Positions 7,718 through 15,263 of a stretch of 40,131 nt of DNA are shown here, piece after piece. Source of the stretch: Solirubrobacterales bacterium (GTDB lineage: Bacteria > Actinomycetota > Thermoleophilia > Solirubrobacterales > 70-9); the NCBI GenBank assembly GCA_020438295.1, contig JAGQUV010000017.1, positions 1 to 40,131 on the forward strand. The letters run 5' to 3'. The position numbers were made by a program, and so were the translations under genes. How positions within the stretch are numbered: the stretch's first letter is position 1; each line of letters starts with the position of its first letter. The notes under the pieces are model-generated. The model had not been told where the DNA came from. It worked only from the letters and a program-made list of their open reading frames with translations, and did no database searches.

Positions 7718-9270
7718 TGTATCGGCGCGGGCGACATCGGTTTCGCGGTCGGCGCACCTTCTCGACGGCCCCGGCCGGCTCGGCGGCGGGCCTGGAGCAG
7801 GAAGCCGGAGACCGGTCGCAAGAGGTCGACGATCAGGAGCGGGAGGCCGCCGGCCGGGACGGCGATGCTGCATCACGGGACATCCCGAGCCCGGACGAGG
7901 GCAGGGCCCGGGGCAAGGCCGCGCGGAAGGTGGCACCGCGTTCCTCGCACGGCGAACTCGATCTGCCGAGCGACCGGGTCGACCCGGTCGAACAACTCGA
8001 GAGACAGGCTGCGTCCAGGCTTCCCGAGCTGATCCCGTTGCGCTATGGCCGCATGCTGGTCTCGGCGTTCACCTTCTACCGGGGGGCGGCCGGGATCATG
8101 GCTCAGGACCTCGGCCAGACCCCGGTCTCCGGGATCCGGGTCCAGGCCTGCGGGGACGCCCATCTGTCCAACTTCGGGGGGTTCGCCGCCCCCGACCGCC
8201 AGCTCGTCTTCGACATCAACGATTTCGACGAGACCTTGCCGGGTCCGTGGGAATGGGACCTGAAGCGGCTCGCGGCCAGTCTCGAGATCGGGGGTCGCGA
8301 TCGCGGCTTCGGCAAGAAGGAACGCAGGCAGATCGTGACCGATTCGGTGGCCAGGTACCGAAAGGCGATGCATCGATTCGCCGGGATGAGCAATCTCGAC
8401 GTCTTCTACGCGAGGACCGGCCTCCCCGAAATCGCAGAGCGGTGGGGACCGGAGGCCGGCAAGAAGACGTGGAAGAAGGCGGAGAAGAACGTGGCCAAGG
8501 CCAGGGGAAAGGACCGGCTGCGGGCGTTCTCGAAACTGACCCACGTGGTCGACGGAGAGCTGCGCATCATCAGCGATCCACCGAGCGTCGTTCCGTTCGA
8601 GGAGATCACGCCGGCCGACCGGCTCCCCGGGCTCGACGACCGGATCAGAGCGATCCTCTCGAACTACCGGGAGACGCTCAGTCGTGACCGCCGCCACCTG
8701 CTCGACAGCTACAGGTACGTGCATGCCGCGATGAAGGTGGTCGGGGTCGGCAGCGTGGGCACCCGTTGCTGGATCGTCCTGATGATCGGCCGCGACACGG
8801 GGGACCCGCTCTTCCTCCAGGTCAAGGAGGCCCAGCAGTCGGTGCTCGAGCCTTCCCAGGGGACGAGTGAGTTCTCCAACCACGGCGAGCGCGTGGTGGA
8901 GGGCCAGCGCACTACCCAGTCGGCCAGCGACATCTTCCTCGGCTGGGTCAGGGCCGAAGGGATCGACCAGGTGAAGCGGGACTACTACGTGCGCCAGCTG
9001 TGGGACTGGAAGGGCTCGGCCCGGGTCGAGAACATGGATCCGAGGTCGATGGCAGTCTACGGCCAGATCTGCGGGTCGGTCCTGGCCCGGGCCCATGCCC
9101 GGACCGGGGACCGTTTCGCGATCGCCGGGTATCTCGGCAACAGCTCGAACTTCGACCAAGCGATCGCCCGATTCGCCCGGGCCTACGCCGATCAGAACGA
9201 GCGTGACTACAAAGCCGTGCTAGAGGCGGCCGACTCGGGGCGGATCAAGGTTGCGCCGTCGGACCGCTAG
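7714..9270 (+). CDS. DUF2252 family protein
   Basis: Uncharacterised family with a protein-kinase/aminoglycoside-phosphotransferase-like set of motifs: GDAHLSNFG (147-155) and DINDFDE (167-173), which resemble a catalytic HxxN loop and a metal-binding acidic motif. Phosphotransfer is an inference only. The conserved family core starts around residue 64 (RARGKAARK, then PRSSH) and runs to the C-terminus (FDQAIARFARAYADQNERDY). The first ~60 residues are an Arg/Glu/Ala-rich low-complexity extension without recognisable fold. The start ATG overlaps the TGA of the preceding GST-N-like gene in the sequence ATGA, so translation is probably coupled. Length 518 residues. A perfect hairpin (9278-9305) follows the stop. 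Confidence 0.88.
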   Translation: MMYRRGRHRFRGRRTFSTAPAGSAAGLEQEAGDRSQEVDDQEREAAGRDGDAASRDIPSPDEGRARGKAARKVAPRSSHGELDLPSDRVDPVEQLERQAASRLPELIPLRYGRMLVSAFTFYRGAAGIMAQDLGQTPVSGIRVQACGDAHLSNFGGFAAPDRQLVFDINDFDETLPGPWEWDLKRLAASLEIGGRDRGFGKKERRQIVTDSVARYRKAMHRFAGMSNLDVFYARTGLPEIAERWGPEAGKKTWKKAEKNVAKARGKDRLRAFSKLTHVVDGELRIISDPPSVVPFEEITPADRLPGLDDRIRAILSNYRETLSRDRRHLLDSYRYVHAAMKVVGVGSVGTRCWIVLMIGRDTGDPLFLQVKEAQQSVLEPSQGTSEFSNHGERVVEGQRTTQSASDIFLGWVRAEGIDQVKRDYYVRQLWDWKGSARVENMDPRSMAVYGQICGSVLARAHARTGDRFAIAGYLGNSSNFDQAIARFARAYADQNERDYKAVLEAADSGRIKVAPSDR

Positions 9271-9277
9271 CCGGCAT

Positions 9278-9305
9278 TCGACTGGGGCCTGCGTGCCCCG
9301 GTCGA
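9278..9305. terminator. GC hairpin between convergent genes
   Basis: Eleven-base-pair stem (one G-T pair) TCGACTGGGGC / GCCCCGGTCGA with a six-base loop, lying just after the DUF2252 stop and before the antiporter stop on the other strand. There is no U tract on either side. A bidirectional terminator is likely but not proven. Confidence 0.5.
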
Positions 9306-9331
9306 GGTCACGAACCGCGCGATCGACCGGT

Positions 9332-11215
9332 TCAGCCCATAGCGGCGGCGGTCCCGTGCGGCTCGGGTACCGAAGGCTCGGGCACCTCGACCGGGAGCAG
9401 CTGGTCGGGGATCAGGACGAGGCCGGTTTCCGCCCCGGGACTCGCCTCCGAAAGCTCGTCCCAGCCACTGACTCCGGCCACCCCGACCTCGCCCGGCCCG
9501 AGCGCGTGATGCGAGTCGAGTTGCGGGCGGCCTCCATCGCCGTCTCCGTCGCGCGAGACCGCGGCGACCAGCTCGGCGGCGACCGTTCCGGCCGCGGTCA
9601 CCCGTGGATCGAGCGCGACGACCTGGACTTCGCCGAGCGGCCGGTCGACCGAGCCCCTGACGATTGCCACGGGCGCCGGTGACGAGACCGCCAGGTCCTC
9701 TGCCCAGCCGTCGTCAATTCCGCTTCCGACCGCCAGCACCAGCGAAGATTCGAGGCTGTTCGCGGCCAGCACGGTCGTACGGGCGTCGTGCACTGACGTC
9801 CTTACCGAGGGATCGGTGTCGATCCCGAGCCGTCTGCACATGCCGCTGATCCGGTCGAGGTCGGCCTGTCGTTCGTGGCCACTGGTGGCGGTGTCCACCA
9901 TCAGGACCACGTCGACCACGCCGGCTTCGCGGGCGGCGACTTCGCGGGCGAGCCGCAAGCCGAGCGGTGCGCTGGCGAAGTCGGCGACTGCGACCAGGAC
10001 CCGCTCGCCGAGTTCTTTCCTGGCCTGTGGCGGGAGCGTGACGCGGTCCTTGTCGCGTTCGGCGACCAGGGTGGCTACCAGCACGCTGACCAGGATCAGC
10101 ACCAGGACCGCGTTGACCACCGACTCCCCGAACAGCCCGATCTCGAAGCCGACCGTCGTCGCGGCTAGTGTGGCGGCGGCCTGTGGGGTGGAAAGGGCGA
10201 ATGCGATGCCGGCCTGGGCACCGTTCGCACCGAGGATCAGGCGGGTCGACTGGGCGGCGATGAACTTGCCGCCGAGGCAGGCAACGATGAACAGGCCCGC
10301 CAGGCCCAGGGTCTCCAGCTGGAACATCACCGACGGATCGAGCAGCAGGCCGACCGAGACCAGGAACACCGGGATGAATACCGCCCCGCCGAAGAAGTCG
10401 ATCCGGCTCATCAGCGGGCCTTCGTTGGGGACCAGGCGGTTCATCGCCAGCCCGGCGAAGAAGGCACCGACTATCCCCTCGATCCCGAAGGTCTCGGCGA
10501 CCACCGCGGCCAGCAGGAACGAGGCGATCGCGATCACGTAGCGGACGGTGCGTTCGGTTCCCAGGGCCCGGAAGGCGCGCCGGGCCAGGAACGGCAGGAC
10601 CAGGAAGCAGACCAGGCCCAGCGCGATGAACCCGAGCACCAGCTCGAGCAGGACGTCGGACGTGCCTCCGGTCCCGGACTGGGTCCCGGCGATGATCGCC
10701 AGGATGACCAGGGCGATCGTGTCGGTCAGCACCGTCGCGCCGACCACGCTCGCCACGACCGGGTCGTTGGCCAGGCCGGCGCCCCGGACCAGCGGGTAGA
10801 GGATGAGCGTGTGGGAGGCCAGCAGCGAGCCGAGCAGCAGCGCCGCCGGAAGTTCCCAGCCCAGCAGCATTCCGGCCGCGGTGCCGAGCGCCATCGGGAA
10901 GGCAAAGGTGAGCAGCCCGAAACTGATCGCAGACCGTCGGTGACGGTCGAGCAGCTTCAGGTCGAGCTCTACGCCGGCGACGAACATCAGGTAGAGCAGA
11001 CCGAGCTGGCCGAGCTCCGGGATCGTCTTGCTTCCCTCGGGCAGCAGCCCGAGGCCGTTCGGCCCGATCAGGAAGCCGCCGATCAACAGGCCGATCAGGC
11101 CCGGAATCCGTGCCCGCTGGACGAGCGGAGGGCCCAGGATCACCACCAGGAACAAGACCAGGAACTCCCAGGCGCTGCCTTCGGGGGCTTGAAGTGAGAT
11201 CGCGGCCACGCTCAC
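9332..11215 (-). CDS. CPA2-family cation:proton antiporter with C-terminal USP-like domain
   Basis: A 627-residue monovalent cation/H+ antiporter of the KefB/NapA-like CPA2 family. Residues 1 to about 390 form the membrane exchanger; the TVLTDTIALV stretch holds the likely ion-site Asp165. Residues about 400-535 resemble a universal-stress-protein (adenine-nucleotide-binding) fold (ERVLVAVADF, VLAVGSG, SSPAPVAIVRG). The end is a disordered Gly/Pro/Glu tail. Start: a GTG whose last two bases are part of the TGA stop of the upstream solute-binding lipoprotein gene (four-base overlap GTGA, 11212-11215). The frame is open further upstream, but that would overlap the neighbour by about 60 bases. 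The coupling implies the antiporter and the lipoprotein are made together. Confidence 0.9.
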   Translation of the reverse strand: MSVAAISLQAPEGSAWEFLVLFLVVILGPPLVQRARIPGLIGLLIGGFLIGPNGLGLLPEGSKTIPELGQLGLLYLMFVAGVELDLKLLDRHRRSAISFGLLTFAFPMALGTAAGMLLGWELPAALLLGSLLASHTLILYPLVRGAGLANDPVVASVVGATVLTDTIALVILAIIAGTQSGTGGTSDVLLELVLGFIALGLVCFLVLPFLARRAFRALGTERTVRYVIAIASFLLAAVVAETFGIEGIVGAFFAGLAMNRLVPNEGPLMSRIDFFGGAVFIPVFLVSVGLLLDPSVMFQLETLGLAGLFIVACLGGKFIAAQSTRLILGANGAQAGIAFALSTPQAAATLAATTVGFEIGLFGESVVNAVLVLILVSVLVATLVAERDKDRVTLPPQARKELGERVLVAVADFASAPLGLRLAREVAAREAGVVDVVLMVDTATSGHERQADLDRISGMCRRLGIDTDPSVRTSVHDARTTVLAANSLESSLVLAVGSGIDDGWAEDLAVSSPAPVAIVRGSVDRPLGEVQVVALDPRVTAAGTVAAELVAAVSRDGDGDGGRPQLDSHHALGPGEVGVAGVSGWDELSEASPGAETGLVLIPDQLLPVEVPEPSVPEPHGTAAAMG

Positions 11216-12039
11216 GAGCCGGTCCTCAGCAGGGGCACGCTGTTCTCGCTGTCGGTGATCGAAGTCCCGAGCCACTTTTCCGAGAGGCTGTCGATCGTGC
11301 CGTCGGCTTCCATCGCCCTCAAGGCCGAGCCGACGGCATCGACGTTGGTCGATCCGTCCGGCAGGGCGGCGGCGATCGGCTCGGTGCTGGACAGCTTGGC
11401 CGTGATCGCCAGGCGGTCGTCGTCGTTGACGATCGCTTCGGCCGCCGGCAGATCGAACATCGCGACGTCCGCCCGCCCGTCGAGGACGGCCCGGATTTCC
11501 CGGTTCCGATTCTCGAACCGGAGCGGCTCGGCGTCCGGACGGATGTCTTCTTTGACAATGGTCTCGAAAGTCGTATCCGAGCCGACCGCGAACTGCATCT
11601 CCTGAGCCGTATGGACGTCGGGAATCTCGGTGCCTTCGCGGACCAGCAGGGCGGGGGCGGCATCGATGTACGGCGTGGTGAAGTCCAGCACCTGGTCCCG
11701 GTCCGCGGTCGGCGTGATCAGAGACATGGCGAGGTCGGCTCCTCCCAGGCGCCCGGCCACGATTGCGGAGAACGGAGCGGTGCGGACCTCCACGTCGCCG
11801 AGGTCGAGCCGCTCGGCCAGGTCCACGGCCATCTCGTACTCGAACCCCCCGGTCGGATTCTCCCTGGTGCCTTCCCAGAAACCGGCGGTCGGCATCGGCT
11901 GGGTCATCACGGTGAGCGTGTCGGCCCGAACCGGTTCGAAGGTCCCGGTCGAGCTGCTGATCCCGTCGCCCCCGCTGCAGCCCGGGAAGACCAGTGCGGC
12001 GAGCACGAGGATTCCGGTGATCGCACGGCCGCTCGGCAT
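11212..12039 (-). CDS. Family 3 extracellular solute-binding lipoprotein
   Basis: A 275-residue type II periplasmic-binding-like protein of the SBP_bac_3 (polar amino acid) family. It has an N-terminal lipoprotein signal ending in Pro-Gly-Cys21. Family features: GGFEYEMAVDLAERLDLGDVE, then ADLAMSLITPTADRDQVLDF and TPYIDAAPALLV, the hinge and ligand-binding strands. ABC permease and ATPase genes are absent. Instead the gene overlaps the CPA2 antiporter gene by four bases, so it may sense or present a ligand to that system (inference). Start: ATG at 12039 is six bases after a TAGGAT box (12046-12051), implying a leaderless mRNA; a GTG at 12045, two codons earlier, is the alternative. Confidence 0.88.
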   Translation of the reverse strand: MPSGRAITGILVLAALVFPGCSGGDGISSSTGTFEPVRADTLTVMTQPMPTAGFWEGTRENPTGGFEYEMAVDLAERLDLGDVEVRTAPFSAIVAGRLGGADLAMSLITPTADRDQVLDFTTPYIDAAPALLVREGTEIPDVHTAQEMQFAVGSDTTFETIVKEDIRPDAEPLRFENRNREIRAVLDGRADVAMFDLPAAEAIVNDDDRLAITAKLSSTEPIAAALPDGSTNVDAVGSALRAMEADGTIDSLSEKWLGTSITDSENSVPLLRTGS

Positions 12040-12045
12040 CGGCAC

Positions 12046-12113
12046 ATCCTAGCCGCGGGCGCCGCCCGAACCGTGCCCCGCTGCCTGCTTGCGCCCGATC
12101 GCGGCGTTAGGGT
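12046..12113. promoter_or_regulatory. Divergent leaderless promoter pair
   Basis: Two -10 boxes point outward in an 80-base gap: TAGGAT on the minus strand (12046-12051), six bases before the ATG at 12039, and TAGGGT on the plus strand (12108-12113), six bases before the ATG at 12120. Neither gene has a Shine-Dalgarno site. No clear -35 boxes are seen. Confidence 0.55.
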
Positions 12114-12119
12114 CTGCCC

Positions 12120-12620
12120 ATGGAAATACCACTGGCTGTCACCGGCTACGACATCTCGATCTGGATCCACATCACGGCCGTGGTGGTCGGTTTCGGGGCC
12201 ACGTTCGGCGAGGCGCTGTTCTTCCCGGTCGCGATGAAGATGGATCCGCGCCACCTGCCGTACGTGCACCGGATCCAGCTCGCGATCAACCGCAACCTGG
12301 CCACCCCGGCGCTGGTCCTGATAATCGCGACCGGTATCTACCAGCTGGTCGACCGGGACTGGGACATCGGTGCATTCTGGATCAGCGCGACCTTCTTGAT
12401 CGTGATCATCATCGGCGGGTTGCTGGGCGGTTACTTCATCCCGGCCGACCGCAGGCTCGAAGCGATGGTCTCGGACGAGATAGCGGCAGCAGGGGACGGC
12501 CCGTTCGAGCCGTCCGACGAGTATCTGGCCCGTTCCCGGACCGAGGGCTTCGTCGGGACCGCGACCGGCCTTTTGGTGATCGTGGCGATCTACCTGATGG
12601 TGGTCAAGCCGGGCGCCTAG
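12120..12620 (+). CDS. DUF2269 family integral membrane protein
   Basis: A 166-residue membrane protein with four predicted helices (about 14-36, 60-80, 88-112, 143-163), fitting the DUF2269 family of small predicted integral membrane proteins. The conserved early part WIHITAVVVGFGATFGEALFF is followed by the short charged loop DPRHLPYVHRIQLAINRN. The function of the family is not known to me. The ATG lies six bases after a TAGGGT box, so the mRNA is probably leaderless. The following gene, also a small membrane protein, starts 30 bases downstream on the same strand. Confidence 0.8.
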   Translation: MEIPLAVTGYDISIWIHITAVVVGFGATFGEALFFPVAMKMDPRHLPYVHRIQLAINRNLATPALVLIIATGIYQLVDRDWDIGAFWISATFLIVIIIGGLLGGYFIPADRRLEAMVSDEIAAAGDGPFEPSDEYLARSRTEGFVGTATGLLVIVAIYLMVVKPGA

Positions 12621-12650
12621 CCGGCCGGACCGCCCCGCCTGAGGAAATCG

Positions 12651-12911
12651 ATGTCCGATCTTAAGATAAACGGCTACACGGTCGGCCAGGCCCCGAATCC
12701 ACCACTCTGGCTGGCGCTGGTCGGACTGGTGGTCAGCCTGCTTGCCCCGGACGGTTCGCTGCTCTATGGGATCGCCCGAGCGGCCCTCGTCGTCGGCCTG
12801 GCAGTCTGGGCCTGGTGGGAGCTGTTCGACGGTGCGAACGGCTTTCGCCGTGGCCTGGGGGCTGCGGGCCTGGTGATAGTGACCGTCCTGCTGGTCGACA
12901 CGTTCAGTTGA
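12651..12911 (+). CDS. Small membrane protein, function unknown
   Basis: An 86-residue protein with a short polar N-terminus (SDLKINGYTVGQAPNPP) and three hydrophobic segments (about 19-35, 38-56, 66-84). A GAGGA ribosome binding site lies six bases before the ATG. It follows the DUF2269 gene by 30 bases and probably shares its transcript. I recognise no named domain. A short GC hairpin, GGCCGC/GCGGCC with a three-base loop (12920-12934), follows the stop and may end the unit. Confidence 0.65.
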   Translation: MSDLKINGYTVGQAPNPPLWLALVGLVVSLLAPDGSLLYGIARAALVVGLAVWAWWELFDGANGFRRGLGAAGLVIVTVLLVDTFS

Positions 12912-12988
12912 TTCAGCCGGGCCGCGAGGCGGCCGGTCCGGTGTCGTCGCCTGACCGGGTCAGGTCATGGAGGCCGTACCTGGATGGC

Positions 12989-13007
12989 TATTGTGTGGCC
13001 AGACAAT
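12989..13007 (+). promoter_or_regulatory. Palindrome overlapping a -10 box upstream of the DUF6325 gene
   Basis: ATTGTGTGGCCAGACAAT (12990-13007) is an 18-base inverted repeat with 16 of 18 positions symmetric around TGGCCA. It overlaps TATTGT (12989-12994), a TANNNT -10 candidate that would start a leader of about 30 bases ending in GGAGG and the ATG at 13031. The layout suits a repressor operator. Confidence 0.4.
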
Positions 13008-13030
13008 GCGACCACCCGGAGGACCTGCGG

Positions 13031-13483
13031 ATGACTGACGAAGAAGACGTACAGCTCGGACCGATCGACTACCTGGTCGTCGAGTGGCCCGGCCGGCAAC
13101 CGCAGGGCGAGGTGGCACCCGAGCTGCTCAAGCTGGTCGAGAGCGGCACGATCCGGGTGCTCGATCTCGCTTTCATCACCAAGGACGAGGACGGCACGGT
13201 CTCGGGCATAGAGATCGACGAGCTGGGTGAGTACGGGGAGGAGGTCGAGATGTTCGCCGAGGCTTCGTCCGGCATGCTCGACGATGACGACCTGTCGGAA
13301 GCGGCCGAGGCGCTGGAGCCGGGAACGGCGGCGGCACTTCTCGTATACGAGAACAGCTGGGCCGCCGGCTTCGCCTCGGCGGTGAAGCGGTCCGGCGGCC
13401 AGCTGGTCGCCAGCGGGCGCATCCCGACGCAGGCCGTGCTGGCCACGCTCGAGGCGCTCGAACAAGAACTGGAAGACGAGTAG
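13031..13483 (+). CDS. DUF6325 family protein
   Basis: A 150-residue soluble acidic protein of the DUF6325 family (related to DUF1269). It opens with LGPIDYLVVEWPG and contains a long acidic middle (EIDELGEYGEEVEMF) and the conserved second half EPGTAAALLVYENSWAAGFASAVKRSGGQLVASGRIP. The family has no established biochemical role that I know of. The ATG at 13031 follows GGAGG with a spacing of eight bases; the frame stays open upstream to 12815 but that part has no family-like sequence. The next gene, 31 bases downstream, is a SHOCT protein, a pairing I recall from other actinobacteria. A palindrome at 12990-13007 may control both. Confidence 0.82.
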   Translation: MTDEEDVQLGPIDYLVVEWPGRQPQGEVAPELLKLVESGTIRVLDLAFITKDEDGTVSGIEIDELGEYGEEVEMFAEASSGMLDDDDLSEAAEALEPGTAAALLVYENSWAAGFASAVKRSGGQLVASGRIPTQAVLATLEALEQELEDE

Positions 13484-13514
13484 CAGGAAACCGACCGAAA
13501 GCAGAGGAGCGACG

Positions 13515-13787
13515 ATGCCGGGACTGGTAAGAGGAGTAGCGAGGACAGCGGTGATCGCGGGGACCGCAACGGCGGTCAGCAACCGCGTTTCCCGTCGTCA
13601 GGGAAACAGATGGGCGCAGCAGGAGGCCACACAGCAGCAGGCGGCGATGCCCCAGCAGGCCGCGCCGGCCGCCCCGTCGGAGAGTGACAGCCTGGCCCAA
13701 CTCAAGGAGCTGGGCGAGCTCAGGGACCAGGGAGTGCTCACCGATCAGGAGTTCGCCGCGCAGAAGGCGAAGATCCTCAACGGCTGA
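13515..13787 (+). CDS. SHOCT domain protein
   Basis: A 90-residue protein ending in a SHOCT (short C-terminal) domain at about 58-90: LAQLKELGELRDQGVLTDQEFAAQKAKIL. SHOCT modules are thought to mediate oligomerisation or protein binding. The first ~30 residues are basic and amphipathic (LVRGVARTAVIAGTATAVSNRVSRR) and could bind membrane. A Gln/Ala/Pro-rich linker joins the two. A purine-rich site (AGAGGAG) precedes the ATG. It lies 31 bases after the DUF6325 gene and is followed by a hairpin at its stop codon. Confidence 0.85.
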   Translation: MPGLVRGVARTAVIAGTATAVSNRVSRRQGNRWAQQEATQQQAAMPQQAAPAAPSESDSLAQLKELGELRDQGVLTDQEFAAQKAKILNG

Positions 13788-13804
13788 CCGGTCGTGCCCG
13801 GTCA
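13785..13804 (+). terminator. Hairpin at the SHOCT gene stop
   Basis: Seven-base-pair perfect stem TGACCGG / CCGGTCA with a six-base loop. The first stem bases are the TGA stop codon itself. No U tract follows. It separates the SHOCT gene from a new leaderless promoter that begins 12 bases further on. Confidence 0.4.
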
Positions 13805-13815
13805 TCCGGCGCAGG

Positions 13816-13821
13816 TATGCT
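13816..13821 (+). promoter_or_regulatory. Putative -10 box of a leaderless transcript (acyltransferase gene)
   Basis: TATGCT ends seven bases before the ATG at 13829. The in-frame ATG at 13817 would lie inside this box, which favours 13829 as the true start. Confidence 0.45.
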
Positions 13822-13828
13822 GCGCCGG

Positions 13829-15232
13829 ATGGCTCTCAAGCGCGTTTCGCCCGTTGACACCGCCTGGCTCCTGATCGAGAGCCGGGATACCCCGATGCAC
13901 GTCGGGGCCCTGCTCGAGTTCACCAAGCCGGATGGCGCCGGGCCGGACTACCTGACCAACCTGGTCGAGCGGATGCAGCAGGAGCGCCGCATCCCCAAGC
14001 CGTGGAACCTGCGGCCGGTGAACGCACCGGTCATCGGTCCCCGCCTGCCGTTGATGCACGAGGAAACGGATATCGACCTGAGCTACCACGTCCGTCACCT
14101 GGCCCTGCCCGAGCCCGGAGGCCAGCGCGAGCTCGGGGTGCTGATCTCCAGGCTGCACAGCCACCAGCTCGACATGCACCGCCCGCTCTGGGAGGTGCAC
14201 CTGATCGACGGGCTGGGTGAGGACGGTTTCGCGATCTACGCCAAGACCCACCACTCGCTGATGGACGGGGTCAGCGGGATGCGGCTGCTTCTGAGGACGC
14301 TTTCGCCTGATCCCGAGGTCGAGCAGACACCGGCCATGTGGACCGTGGGCGAAAAGCCCAAGTCGGCTGTGAGCTCCGGAGAGAAGGTGCCGCCGAGTTC
14401 GGGTTCGTTGGTCGGCACCGTGGCCGGGACCGCCCGCTCGGGGGTCTCGACGCTCGCCGATCTCGGCAGGGCCGCGGTAGAGCTCGGGTCGAGCCGGATC
14501 CGCGAGGGCGACCTGGCGGTTCCGTACGGCGCGCCCGACTCGGCGCTCGGGGGGAAGATCGCCGGGCAGCGTCGTTTCGCCACCCAGCAGTACGACCTCG
14601 AAGAGCTGAAGGCCCTGGCCAAGGCGGCCGGCGGCACGCTCAACGACATCGTGCTCTACCTGAGTTCGAGCGCCCTGAGGCGGTATCTGAAAGAGCACGG
14701 CGAACTGCCGGCACGTTCGCTGACCGCCGGTGTGCCGGTCAGCCTGCGGGCGGCCGACGACCAGACGACCGGCACCAACGTGGCCATCCTGGTGACCGAG
14801 CTGGCGACCAATTATGGTGACCCGCTCGAGCGGCTGGAAGCGATCCAGAGTTCGATGAGCGAGGCCAAGAGCCACGTCAGCTCGCTCTCGGCCACCGCTC
14901 TGGAATCCTATTCGCTGCTGCTCAACGTGCCGTTCATCACCGGTCTGGTGGTCGGCCTGGGCGGGCACACGCCGGTGCCGTTCAACGTCACCGTCTCCAA
15001 CGTGCCGGGGCCCAAGGAACCGCTCTACATGAGCGGTTCGCGGCTCGACCGGCTCTCGCCGCTGTCGCTGCTGCCGCAGGGAACGGCGCTGAACATAACC
15101 TGCGTCAGCTACGCCGGGACGATGAACTTCGGCCTGACCGGCGCGCGCGACTCGCTGCCGCACCTGCAGCGGCTCGCGATCTACATGGGCGAGGAGCTCG
15201 AGATCCTCAAAGAGGAGCTGCTTCCGGACTGA
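13829..15232 (+). CDS. Wax ester synthase / diacylglycerol acyltransferase (WS/DGAT)
   Basis: Transfers an acyl group from acyl-CoA to a fatty alcohol or diacylglycerol, building storage wax esters or triacylglycerol at the membrane or lipid droplet surface. The 467 residues are normal for the family. Key motifs: HHSLMDG (141-147), the catalytic HHxxxDG; PLWE just before it; and the C-terminal NVTVSNVPGPKEPLYMSG block of the DUF1298 half. A Ser/Gly-rich linker joins the two halves. A start four codons earlier (13817) is possible but would lie inside the -10 box TATGCT. The neighbouring dioxygenase, 31 bases downstream, may be cotranscribed but has no obvious metabolic link. Confidence 0.92.
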   Translation: MALKRVSPVDTAWLLIESRDTPMHVGALLEFTKPDGAGPDYLTNLVERMQQERRIPKPWNLRPVNAPVIGPRLPLMHEETDIDLSYHVRHLALPEPGGQRELGVLISRLHSHQLDMHRPLWEVHLIDGLGEDGFAIYAKTHHSLMDGVSGMRLLLRTLSPDPEVEQTPAMWTVGEKPKSAVSSGEKVPPSSGSLVGTVAGTARSGVSTLADLGRAAVELGSSRIREGDLAVPYGAPDSALGGKIAGQRRFATQQYDLEELKALAKAAGGTLNDIVLYLSSSALRRYLKEHGELPARSLTAGVPVSLRAADDQTTGTNVAILVTELATNYGDPLERLEAIQSSMSEAKSHVSSLSATALESYSLLLNVPFITGLVVGLGGHTPVPFNVTVSNVPGPKEPLYMSGSRLDRLSPLSLLPQGTALNITCVSYAGTMNFGLTGARDSLPHLQRLAIYMGEELEILKEELLPD

Positions 15233-15263
15233 GGTCCGGAGCGGGCCCGAGGCGGGACTTCAC

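Noticed and set aside
12815..13030. Extended start for the DUF6325 gene
   Set aside because: It would overlap the preceding small membrane protein gene and run through its hairpin and the palindrome; GGAGG marks 13031.
13817..13828. ATG four codons upstream in the WS/DGAT gene
   Set aside because: It falls inside the TATGCT -10 box that sits seven bases before the ATG at 13829.
13802..15163. 453-codon antisense frame opposite the WS/DGAT gene; similar frames at 7873-9159, 28707-29897 and 30014-31504
   Set aside because: Low-complexity shadows of strongly supported genes; no recognisable family.
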